Assembly: GCA_002373205.1 (NCBI GenBank)
Contig: DFJV01000006.1
Coordinates: 1 to 19,795, forward strand
DNA: 19,795 nucleotides
Direction of reading: 5' to 3'
Source of the DNA: Treponema sp. UBA3662
Lineage (GTDB): Bacteria > Spirochaetota > Spirochaetia > Treponematales > Treponemataceae
Part shown: positions 1 to 6,085 of the stretch, piece by piece
How positions within the stretch are numbered: the first letter of the stretch is position 1
Layout of the letters: each line of letters begins with the position of its first letter
Program-made: the position numbers and the translations under genes
Notes under the pieces: model-generated
Seen by the model: only the letters and a program-made list of their open reading frames with translations
Told to the model about the DNA's origin: nothing
Databases searched by the model: none

Positions 1-340
1 TTTTTCGGGTAAGGTCCGGGTCGGTTACAAGGCGGATTTTTCCAAAGACGATTACACTGTTGATGTTCAGCGCCCACTCGCCGTCCTTGCGGTAGCCTGA
101 ATCGTAAACGCAGAAACTTGCCTTGTCGTAATTTTTGATGGCGTCGATTTTGTGGCCTTCCTTTGCGCCGTGAAAATAAATCTTCTTGTCTTCTTCGCTG
201 TAAAGATGTGAAAGGGGAAGCCCGTAAGGGTAGCCGTCGTCGCCGAGAAGTGAAAGAACTCCGCGTTTTTCGTTTTTCAAAATCGCTTTGCATTCATCAT
301 CTGTAATCTGCTGCTTGAATCTTCTCATTGGTCTGAACAT
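1..340 (-). CDS. Pyridoxamine 5'-phosphate oxidase family (NimA-like) flavoprotein, C-terminus cut off by window edge
   Basis: The first 113 codons are visible and the reading frame runs off the left edge. The start MFRPMRRFKQQ, followed by ITDDECKAIL, GVLSLLGDDGYPYGLPLSHLY and IYFHGAKEGHKIDAI, is the split-barrel FMN-binding pattern of the PPOX/NimA group. Members bind FMN (some bind heme or F420) and often reduce small aromatic or nitro compounds; the substrate here cannot be inferred. The ATG at 338-340 is preceded by AGGAG seven bases upstream. The gene lies downstream of, and in the same direction as, the flavodoxin/DUF4405 operon, but has its own promoter-like sequence in the spacer. 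A flavin enzyme next to flavodoxins fits a redox theme, but this is context only. Confidence 0.85.
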   Translation of the reverse strand, partial: MFRPMRRFKQQITDDECKAILKNEKRGVLSLLGDDGYPYGLPLSHLYSEEDKKIYFHGAKEGHKIDAIKNYDKASFCVYDSGYRKDGEWALNINSVIVFGKIRLVTDPDLTRK

Positions 341-365
341 TTGCGTACTCCTATTTATTATTAAT

Positions 366-394
366 AAAATACAACCTGACAAGGTAAAATGCAA
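366..394 (-). promoter_or_regulatory. Predicted sigma70-type promoter of the PPOX gene
   Basis: On the minus strand TTGCAT (389-394) is separated by 17 bases from TATTTT (366-371), about 25 bases before the start codon. It is the best sigma70 match in the spacer between the DUF4405 gene and the PPOX gene. Confidence 0.45.
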
Positions 395-480
395 CATCAA
401 TTTCTTGTAAATGCTTTATCCTGTTCAGGAATTTTGTCGTCAGAAAAAAAACGTTCAATTGCCATTTTAATCCTTCTGTT

Positions 481-1296
481 TTATCGATTCTTTTTTAAGA
501 TTGCTGCCACAAAATGAGAAATTGCAGCAAATAGGATAATAATGGAAATGTAGTCAATGGCAAATAGGATGTAGCCACGCTCCAAGTCAAAGAAGAAAAA
601 TTGCTGCTGCAGGATGAGGTACTTCCAGACTCCGCGGATGATGAAGGCATAGATGCCGTAAAGGCATGCGAGGGCAAGAATGCTGAACAAAAGGATTTTT
701 CGTAATCTGTTATTCCGAACTTGTTTTGGCATCTCTTTGCCAGGAGATCCTGAAACAAGTTCAGGATGACATGCATTTACTTCAGGATGACATGTATTTT
801 GTTCAGGATGACATGTATTTTGTTCAGGATGACAGGCATTTAGTTCAGGATGACATACAGTTCTTTCTTTATGGCACATTTTGTTTGCAATCATACTTAC
901 GTGCAGGCCGATGTGCATGGACATAAAAAGAAAGTACCAGTGGCTTGCCAAAAGGTGTGCGATTCGTGCAAAGCCAAGGCCTTTTTCAATTCCCAAAAAA
1001 GTAAAGATGTGGTTTGAAAGAATGATTCCGCTAATCATCAGAAAGATTGCGCAAATCAAAATGCCGCAGTTTATGACTGTCTGCATTACGCGGTAGGGAT
1101 TGTAGCTGCCACGGAAGATTGCGCCGTACCAGCGGCGGTTGAGTGCAATGTGAACTGCCCAAAGCAAAAGAAGTGCCACGCCCAAAATCTCATGCACAAT
1201 GTCGGCAGGAAAAAAATAGTTTCCTCCCATGAGGATGATGGAAAGAAGCGTCATTGCTATGTCGATTGGCATTCTTATTTTGCGTGCTAAATTCAT
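481..1296 (-). CDS. DUF4405 cytochrome-b-like integral membrane protein with an in-frame repeat insertion
   Basis: The 271-residue protein has hydrophobic helices at roughly 10-28, 34-52, 74-92, 112-137, 198-221 and 242-266. Histidines H35, H49, H96, H114, H119, H128 and H132 sit in or near the first four helices, as expected for DUF4405 proteins, which resemble b-type cytochromes and probably bind heme. Between helices 4 and 5, residues about 145-196 are not family sequence. They are translated from a dispersed palindromic repeat plus a 21-bp tandem array, giving CHPE-x-N-x heptads that end in ELVSGSPGKEMPKQVRNN. The start ATG overlaps the stop of the DUF4491 gene (ATGA) and has a GGAG upstream, so it is the last gene of the flavodoxin operon. 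It probably passes electrons across the membrane to or from the exported flavodoxins (inference). Confidence 0.8.
   Translation of the reverse strand: MNLARKIRMPIDIAMTLLSIILMGGNYFFPADIVHEILGVALLLLWAVHIALNRRWYGAIFRGSYNPYRVMQTVINCGILICAIFLMISGIILSNHIFTFLGIEKGLGFARIAHLLASHWYFLFMSMHIGLHVSMIANKMCHKERTVCHPELNACHPEQNTCHPEQNTCHPEVNACHPELVSGSPGKEMPKQVRNNRLRKILLFSILALACLYGIYAFIIRGVWKYLILQQQFFFFDLERGYILFAIDYISIIILFAAISHFVAAILKKNR
709..771 (-). repeat. Dispersed palindromic (REP-like) repeat inside the DUF4405 coding region
   Basis: Read on the minus strand the element begins with GTCATCCTGAACTTG, continues TTTCAGGATCTCC, and ends in a second arm that reads ...CAAGTTCGGAATAAC. The arms are inverted and the same head (GTCA-Y-CTGAAC...TTTCAGGATCT) is a common intergenic palindrome in many bacteria. 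Degenerate relatives lie at 7111-7143 and 18961-19000. Here it is read in frame. Confidence 0.75.
760..860 (-). repeat. 21-bp tandem repeat, four full units plus a partial one, in frame
   Basis: Units start at 760, 781, 802, 823 and 844, each beginning TTCAGGATGACA on the plus strand. Units two and three are identical. The period of 21 keeps the reading frame, so the array translates as heptads CHPEQNT / CHPEVNA / CHPELNA. It starts from the outer arm of the adjacent palindromic repeat and so appears to have grown from it, for example by slippage. Confidence 0.9.
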
Positions 1297-1586
1297 TTTT
1301 TCTTCTCCTCTCTTTTTGGATTTTTTGGAAACCAGCCTTTTTCCACACGCTTTTTCTGATGAAAGAGTTCAACGATGCACCAGAGGCATGTTGTTCCCAA
1401 GAGTGCCAGAATATAAGACAAGATGCCTTGGGTAAAAAGAGCTGCAAAGATAAGGCCAAGCCCAGCCAAGGCAAAGACCCACCAGATCCTTGCAGAAAAA
1501 TAATATTCCGCCTTTATTACTATCGGATGAAAAAGACCGATGATTACAAGGGATGCAAGGCCTATTATGACGGATTCAAAATTCAC
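1293..1586 (-). CDS. DUF4491 family small membrane protein
   Basis: The 97-residue protein has three hydrophobic helices (about 5-25, 34-52, 55-74) and the conserved family pattern LFHPIVIKAEYYF near residue 18, RIWWVFALAG, and a C-terminal ELFHQKKRVEKGWFPKNPKR. That matches DUF4491, a family of unknown function. The start is GTG at 1584-1586, with AGAGG six bases upstream. It begins three bases after the flavodoxin frame ends and overlaps the DUF4405 start by four bases, so translation is likely coupled. The tail is strongly basic and should face the cytoplasm. Confidence 0.8.
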   Translation of the reverse strand: MNFESVIIGLASLVIIGLFHPIVIKAEYYFSARIWWVFALAGLGLIFAALFTQGILSYILALLGTTCLWCIVELFHQKKRVEKGWFPKNPKREEKKK

Positions 1587-1589
1587 TTT

Positions 1590-1976
1590 TTACCTCTTTA
1601 CCTTATTTAACCATTTTTCTACATCTTTGGAAAGTGAAGAGCCTCCTGAATAATGAACGGAAAGTCCTTCTGTTAGAATTGCTTTTGGTGCAAGCTTTGA
1701 AATTGCAGTAAGGCTCTGGCCAAATCTTCCACCTCCGTGGGAACAGAAGGGCATGATTGTTTTTCCAGTAAAATCGTAGCTTTCAAGGAGGGTTGCAATT
1801 GGCATAGGTATGCTTGCCCACCAGTTTGGATATCCCAAAATGATTGTGTCGTATTCCGCCCATTTTTCGCGGGCAATTTTTGTCTTTAGGACAGGACGCG
1901 CCTGCTTGTGCTGATCATTTTGAGCCTGATCCAAAACCGTGTTGTAATCAGTGGAGTAAGGTTTTACAAGTTCCAG
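1590..1976 (-). pseudogene. Separated 3' half of the flavodoxin domain of the SUMF1-flavodoxin gene
   Basis: This stretch is in the same frame as the gene at 1977-3011 and directly continues its flavodoxin domain after one TAA codon (1977-1979). It starts LELVKPYSTDYNTVL and has the second flavodoxin signature ILGYPNWWASIPMP, then FCSHGGGRFGQS, a typical FMN-side loop, and ends normally. It lacks the first strand and phosphate-binding loop, so it cannot bind FMN alone. The only start candidates are weak; the TTG at 1932-1934 has no Shine-Dalgarno. Interpretations are a recent nonsense mutation (GAA to TAA would restore a typical IIELEL), a sequencing error, or stop readthrough. Confidence 0.8.
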
Positions 1977-3011
1977 TTAGATTATGTCAAAGCCGGTTTG
2001 CCTTGCAATTTCTTTTGCCACACCGCGCGTGTTTCCGCTCCAGGAATAAAATACTATGAGGGATTTTCCCTTGCCCGAAGCGGAGTTTTTTCCTGCTACA
2101 ATTTCCCTTGTGCTTACAATTCCTCTTACGCTGTCGTCCGCATTGCAGACAAGACGCAAGCCCACGTTGTATGCCCTGTTTGCCTGTGGAAGGGCTGCTC
2201 GGTATGCGCTGCGGAGATTTTTTCCAAAGTCGTTCCAGCCACCTCCACGGTAAACGCGGCGGCTTCCTTCGCTTACCCCAGACGGATTTGTAATGCTTCC
2301 ACCAGAAAAGCCTGCCGAAGCAGAATAGTCGCCGTAGTAGTCAAAGCACCATTCTCCTACGTTTCCGTAAATGTCATAAAGTCCATTTGGATTTGGCGCA
2401 AAACTTCCTACGTCAACTGTCTTTGCCCGGTAGGTGCCAGGGCGGGTTTCTAGAACTGCATCATGAAAATAATTCTGCTCAATCTGATAGGGGTAGTGGC
2501 CGTAAAAGTTTACGTCGTTTGCTCCCGGAACCTTGCGGGAATAAAAGGGTGTCCTTGTTCCAGCTCTTGCCGCGTATTCCCATTCAGCTTCGGTGGGAAG
2601 ACGGAAGCCGTTTGCGCTTCTGTTCCAACTTACGCTGCGCCCTCCGTCCGTAACAGTGTAAGCTGGTGTCCTGCCATTCTTTTTGCTCAATGCGTTGCAG
2701 AATTCAACTGCTTCAAGCCAGGTGACGCTTTCTACAGGGAGTTTGTCGCCAGTAAAATTGCTGGGATTTTTACCTGTGATTTCCCGCCATTCCTTTTGGG
2801 TAACCTCGTACTTTGCCATGTAGAAGGAGGCAAGAGTAACGCTGTGTTGGCTTTCGTCATTGCTGCGCCAGTCTTCTGCAGCAGGGCTTCCCATTATGAA
2901 TGAGCCGCCTTTGATAAGAACGAAGTTTTCACCGGGGGCAGGATAGCTTTCTGCATTTACCATAGTGAGCATTCCTAGAAGTGTGAATATAAGGGCTGTA
3001 AATTTTTTCAT
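1977..3011 (-). CDS. Exported SUMF1 (FGE-sulfatase-like) domain protein with truncated C-terminal flavodoxin domain
   Basis: Residues 1-20 form a signal peptide (MKKFTALIFTLLGMLTMVNA, cleavage after VNA). Residues about 28-290 are a formylglycine-generating-enzyme/SUMF1-type domain: FVLIKGGSFIMGS, KYEVTQKEWREI, PVESVTWLEAVEFCNALS, GFRLPTEAEWEYAARAG, GNVGEWCFDYYGDY, RRVYRGGGWNDF and RSAYRAA. The position after RGGGW lacks the cysteine pair of true FGE, so catalytic sulfatase activation is unlikely. From about residue 314 a flavodoxin domain begins (SLIVFYSWSGNTRGVAKEIA, the FMN phosphate loop), but the frame stops after GFDII. Its start ATG overlaps the stop of the DXS-like gene (ATGA). SUMF1-flavodoxin fusion outside the cytoplasm is unusual; the partner is unknown. 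Confidence 0.85.
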   Translation of the reverse strand: MKKFTALIFTLLGMLTMVNAESYPAPGENFVLIKGGSFIMGSPAAEDWRSNDESQHSVTLASFYMAKYEVTQKEWREITGKNPSNFTGDKLPVESVTWLEAVEFCNALSKKNGRTPAYTVTDGGRSVSWNRSANGFRLPTEAEWEYAARAGTRTPFYSRKVPGANDVNFYGHYPYQIEQNYFHDAVLETRPGTYRAKTVDVGSFAPNPNGLYDIYGNVGEWCFDYYGDYSASAGFSGGSITNPSGVSEGSRRVYRGGGWNDFGKNLRSAYRAALPQANRAYNVGLRLVCNADDSVRGIVSTREIVAGKNSASGKGKSLIVFYSWSGNTRGVAKEIARQTGFDII

Positions 3012-4759
3012 TGTGCTTTAATATCCTCGATAATCTGCTCGCATGTCATGCCGCAGTCGCGCAAAAGTTCTTCCGGCTTGTAGCGGTCGTAGAATTTCTT
3101 TTCAAGACCGTAATTCTTAACCCGCATTTTGCCAGGACCGTAGAAAGAAGCAATCTTCTGGCCAAATCCGCCTTCAAGAATTCCGTCTTCAAGTGTTATT
3201 ACAAGCTCGTGGTCTTTTTCAAGTTCCCGCAAAAGCTCTTTGTCCAAACCCGAAGCAAAACGTGGATTTATAAGGCTTGGAGTAAATCCGCATTTCTCTT
3301 TTATTGCGTCTGCCAGAGCCTTTCCCTTCTGGAAAAAATCTCCCAAAGCAATTACCGCAACCTTTTCGCCTTTTTCTTCTGTCTTAAAGCGATTTAAGTT
3401 GCTGTAGTCTTTGTCTGCGGGACGGTGTGTAACCTGGTTTCCCGGAATCAGAATCAAAACAGGATTTTCTTTCTGCTCAAGACTCCAGTCCAGCATTGAA
3501 GTGTATTCTTCCGCGCTTGAAGGGCAGAGCACCACAAGATTTGGAATATTAGTGAAAGCTGCAAGTCCAAAAATTCCAAGGTGAGTAACATCGGTAAGGC
3601 CGTCGAAAGAAGTGTAGTTCATGAGCATTGTGACCGGAGTTTTATTGATGCAGACATCCTGGGAAATCTGATCGTAAGCCCTCTGTAAGAAAGTCATGTT
3701 TGTTACAACAAGTGGCTTTGCACCACGGCGGGCAATTCCAGACGCGATTGCAACGGCTGCTTCTTCCGCAATGCCTGTGTCGATGTACTGGCTGCCAAGC
3801 ATTTCTCTTTCCGCAGGTCCAAGTCCTACAGACATAGGCATGGCAGGAGACACGACAACAAAATCCTTGTCTTTTTTTGCCTTTTCCATTATGTACTGGC
3901 AAGTCATACCGAAATATGATTCACCGCTTCCGAAGTTGACTGTCGGCTTTCCACTTGCGCGGTCAAACGGCATGGTCCAGTGCCAGGCTTCTTTGTCCTT
4001 TTCCGCAAGCTCATAGCCTTTACCTTTCTGAGTGTGGATATGAACTACAACAGGATGCTTGGAGTCGCGGACCTTTTCAAACACCTTGATTAAAGAGGCA
4101 ATGTCGTTTCCATTTTCCTCATAAATATAATCAAGGCCAAATGCTGTGAACCAGTTGTTTTCCGCCTTGCCATTGGAATCGCGGAGAGCCTTCAGATTTT
4201 TGTAGATTCCTCCGTGAGTTTCTGCGATTGCCATTTCGTTGTCGTTCACTACGATAATGAAATTTGAGTTCAGCTCGCTGCCTGCAACGCTAAGGGCTTC
4301 CATGGCCTCGCCACCGGAAAGGGAACCATCGCCGATAACCGCAATGATGTTTTCTTTTTCACCCAAGATGTCGCGGCCTTTTGCAAGTCCCAATGCCAAG
4401 GCAATTGAAGTTGAAGTGTGACCGATGTTGAAAAAGTCGTGCTCGCTTTCGTCCGGATTGGTGTAGCCTGAATCTTCCGCAAAACGGCTGTCGTCAAAGT
4501 AGCCGGCCTTTCGTCCCGTGAGCATTTTGTGGGCATAAGACTGATGGGAAACGTCAAAGACAAATTTGTCTTTTGGAGAATTAAAAACATAGTGCAGTGC
4601 GATTGTCGCTTCCACAAAGCCAAAGTTAGGGCCAAAATGTCCGCCAATTTTTGTAAGCCGGTTAAAAAGTCCCTCGCGAATTTCCTGAGCCACCGCCGGA
4701 AGCTGGGAAAGCGAAAGTTTTTTCAAATCTGCCGGCGAATTAATTTTATCTAAAACCAT
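3008..4759 (-). CDS. 1-deoxy-D-xylulose-5-phosphate synthase-like thiamine diphosphate enzyme
   Basis: The 583-residue protein is a transketolase-family enzyme closest in motif order to DXS, which makes DXP from pyruvate and glyceraldehyde 3-phosphate for isoprenoids and cofactors. Visible motifs: GGHFGPNFG (H41), FDVSHQSYAHKMLTGR (67-83), GHTSTSIALALG (113-124), GDG at 143-145 with N172/N174 as Mg-ThDP site, the catalytic-type glutamate in DTGIAEEAA (E332), and TFLQRAYDQ (R360). It is shorter than E. coli DXS (about 620), and the usual GADGQTHQG loop reads GLTDVTHLG (387-395). It may therefore be a DXS paralogue with another donor or acceptor. ATG at 4757-4759 follows GGAG whose start overlaps the stop codon of the flavodoxin gene; the 3' end overlaps the SUMF1 gene. 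Cytoplasmic. Confidence 0.8.
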   Translation of the reverse strand: MVLDKINSPADLKKLSLSQLPAVAQEIREGLFNRLTKIGGHFGPNFGFVEATIALHYVFNSPKDKFVFDVSHQSYAHKMLTGRKAGYFDDSRFAEDSGYTNPDESEHDFFNIGHTSTSIALALGLAKGRDILGEKENIIAVIGDGSLSGGEAMEALSVAGSELNSNFIIVVNDNEMAIAETHGGIYKNLKALRDSNGKAENNWFTAFGLDYIYEENGNDIASLIKVFEKVRDSKHPVVVHIHTQKGKGYELAEKDKEAWHWTMPFDRASGKPTVNFGSGESYFGMTCQYIMEKAKKDKDFVVVSPAMPMSVGLGPAEREMLGSQYIDTGIAEEAAVAIASGIARRGAKPLVVTNMTFLQRAYDQISQDVCINKTPVTMLMNYTSFDGLTDVTHLGIFGLAAFTNIPNLVVLCPSSAEEYTSMLDWSLEQKENPVLILIPGNQVTHRPADKDYSNLNRFKTEEKGEKVAVIALGDFFQKGKALADAIKEKCGFTPSLINPRFASGLDKELLRELEKDHELVITLEDGILEGGFGQKIASFYGPGKMRVKNYGLEKKFYDRYKPEELLRDCGMTCEQIIEDIKAQ

Positions 4760-4772
4760 AAATTGTTTACTC

Positions 4773-5318
4773 CTATTTCAAAAGTCCATCGATATATTTC
4801 TTTATGTCTGCGCCACTTCCGCGGGTAAAGTCTTTGCCGCCCTTGAAGTCTGCGCCTTTTGCAAACTTGGCAAGGTCATTTCCGCTGCGTCCAAGGCCAC
4901 TGCCGCCGCTTGTGCAAATGGTAACGAGTTTTTTGCCGCTCCAGTTTTGGCTTTCTACAAAGGTGTAGACGATTTTTGGCGCATAGGCCCACCAGATTGG
5001 ATAGCAGACCACAACGGTGTCGTAGGCAGAGATGTCTATCTTGTTTGCGATTGCTGGACGGCTTTTTGGGTCGTTGCATTCAACAGAAGAAAGGGATTTT
5101 TTGTCGTGCCAGTTCAAGTCTGCGCTTGTGTATTTGTGAACCGGTTCAATTTCAATAAGATCCGCTCCCATTTCCTTTGCCGCGTTTCTTGCCATGCGCT
5201 CTGTTGTTCCCGTTGCGCTAAAGTAAACAAATGCGGTTCCTGAGCCTGCCGAAGGATTTGCAAATGCTCCTGTCATGATGATGCCTCCAAGTAAAAGTGT
5301 TAGGATAAGTTTTTTCAT
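4773..5318 (-). CDS. Exported flavodoxin
   Basis: The 181-residue product starts at the ATG at 5316-5318, chosen because GGAG lies seven bases upstream and because it begins a clean signal peptide (MKKLILTLLLGGIIMTGAFA, cleavage about residue 20). An in-frame start 45 bases earlier would spoil both. The mature part is a flavodoxin: AFVYFSATGTTERMARNAAKE (FMN phosphate loop), ADLIEIEPVHKYTSADLNW, DTVVVCYPIWWAYAPKIVYTF, and TICTSGGSGLGRS. Flavodoxins are normally cytoplasmic one-electron carriers or flavin reductases; a signal peptide implies export, probably with separate FMN supply. It is the first gene of a five-gene leftward operon and is 13 bases from the DXS-like gene. Confidence 0.88.
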   Translation of the reverse strand: MKKLILTLLLGGIIMTGAFANPSAGSGTAFVYFSATGTTERMARNAAKEMGADLIEIEPVHKYTSADLNWHDKKSLSSVECNDPKSRPAIANKIDISAYDTVVVCYPIWWAYAPKIVYTFVESQNWSGKKLVTICTSGGSGLGRSGNDLAKFAKGADFKGGKDFTRGSGADIKKYIDGLLK

Positions 5319-5344
5319 ATTTTTTCTCCATGAAATTTTATTTT

Positions 5345-5447
5345 GCGTTAGGGATTGTAGCACCTGCCGCAGGCAGTCCCGAAGGGATGAGCCGAATAGG
5401 CGAAGTGCGAAAAGCCCGACCTGCCTTTAGGCAGGGAACGCCCTTAA
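5345..5447 (-). repeat. Dispersed structured repeat in the operon leader
   Basis: This GC-rich block contains three small hairpins: CTGCC-GCA-GGCAG (5363-5375), TCCC-GAA-GGGA (5377-5386) and CCTGCCT-TT-AGGCAGG (5420-5435). It is bounded by GGGATTGTAG on one side and GGGAACGCCC on the other. The GGGATTG head is shared with the repeat copies at 8088, 9004, 9184, 14018 and 16556, while the tail differs. It lies within the predicted 180-base untranslated leader of the flavodoxin operon, so it could affect mRNA folding. Confidence 0.6.
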
Positions 5448-5479
5448 TTTAATTTTCCGTAAACTTCTTTTTAAGTTTT

Positions 5480-5496
5480 AGTAACACTTTGTTACT
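5480..5496. promoter_or_regulatory. Palindromic operator 1 (AGTAAC-N5-GTTACT)
   Basis: This is a perfect 6-bp inverted repeat with a five-base spacer. It directly follows the -10 box of the operon promoter and would cover positions +1 to about +18, a classic repressor position. The same half-sites and spacing recur at 5550-5566, 70 bases away. Confidence 0.65.
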
Positions 5497-5503
5497 TAAC
5501 TAA

Positions 5504-5532
5504 AGTGTATGCCATCTTTTGTGACTTGTCAA
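5504..5532 (-). promoter_or_regulatory. Promoter of the flavodoxin operon
   Basis: On the minus strand a perfect -35 box TTGACA (5527-5532) is 17 bases from TACACT (5504-5509). Transcription would begin near 5497, inside operator 1, giving a leader of about 180 bases. Confidence 0.75.
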
Positions 5533-5549
5533 TACTAAAACACATCTTT

Positions 5550-5566
5550 AGTGACAAAAAGTTACT
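5550..5566. promoter_or_regulatory. Palindromic operator 2 (AGTGAC-N5-GTTACT)
   Basis: Same architecture as operator 1 with one mismatch. It lies upstream of the -35 box of the leftward promoter and would overlap the -10 position of a weak rightward promoter (TTGTCA 5526-5531, 17 bases, TAGTGA 5549-5554) reading into the TetR remnant. This is the arrangement expected for an autoregulated divergent repressor. Confidence 0.5.
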
Positions 5567-5603
5567 TATTGCAAAAGCATTTCAACAGTGCTAAAGTGAA
5601 TAT

Positions 5604-5903
5604 ATGGAAGACTAAAAAGGCAAGGCAGTTTTTATCCGCGCAAGAAGCGAAGACCACAAGGAAAACATTAGGGCTATTATGGGCGGCGAAACGGAAAAGC
5701 TTTTTACCTCGTATTTCCGTGACTACCTTGAACAGGCTTTTTATGATGACTTAAATCCTCGTTCCGAAGTTCCAAAAGATTTTGCCCTGCAATTTTTTAC
5801 AGGGAGCTTTTGCGAAACAATAAAGTGGTGGATTAATTCCAGAATGAAAATGCCCCCGGAAGAAGTGGTGGAAAATTACCAGAAGCTGATAAAGCTGCTT
5901 TAA
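5604..5903 (+). pseudogene. TetR-family regulator remnant lacking the DNA-binding domain
   Basis: An ATG at 5604 is followed by only GAA GAC before a TAA (5613-5615). The same frame then stays open to 5903 and encodes a TetR-type C-terminal ligand/dimer region: IMGGETEKLFTSYFRDYLEQ..., then VPKDFALQFFTGSFCETIKWWINSRMKMPPEEVVENYQKLI. The FxxGSxxxxIKWWI and MPPEEV patterns are characteristic of the C-terminal domain of TetR regulators of about 190 residues. The helix-turn-helix half is missing, so this looks like an internal deletion. The ATG at 5679 has no clear Shine-Dalgarno. It is divergent from the flavodoxin operon and was presumably its repressor. Confidence 0.65.
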
Positions 5904-6012
5904 GCGGGTAAAAGTTGCAAGAGCTGGTTGGTCACGGACTGCCGGATTCAGTGTAAGATGTCTCTGCATCAGATTGGTAAAAAAAAAAACGAATATTCAG
6001 AAATATTTTCAC

Positions 6013-6041
6013 TTGCAAAGGGTCATTTTATGGGGTATAGT
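6013..6041 (+). promoter_or_regulatory. Promoter of galE
   Basis: TTGCAA (6013-6018), 17-base spacer, TATAGT (6036-6041). A second overlapping -10 candidate TATAAT is at 6041-6046. An inverted repeat lies just downstream at 6051-6066. Confidence 0.6.
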
Positions 6042-6050
6042 ATAATTGTT

Positions 6051-6066
6051 GTCGACACGTGTTGAC
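6051..6066. promoter_or_regulatory. 16-bp near-perfect palindrome at the galE transcription start
   Basis: GTCGACACGTGTTGAC is self-complementary except for one base pair. It sits 10 to 25 bases after the -10 box and 19 bases before the galE start, so it may be a repressor operator. No regulator is adjacent to support that. Confidence 0.4.
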
Positions 6067-6085
6067 GTGTTGTGCTGGAGGAAAA

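Noticed and set aside
760..860. CRISPR array
   Set aside because: Units are contiguous 21-mers without unique spacers, and no cas genes are present.
726..926. Rightward open frame with repeated VQDDM units
   Set aside because: It is the 21-bp tandem array read on the other strand; the leftward DUF4405 frame is the real gene.
1977..1979. Recoding of the internal stop as selenocysteine or pyrrolysine
   Set aside because: The codon is TAA, which is not used for either, and no recoding hairpin is evident.
1977..3011. Genuine formylglycine-generating enzyme (sulfatase activator)
   Set aside because: The catalytic cysteine region after RGGGW lacks cysteines, and no sulfatase gene is nearby.
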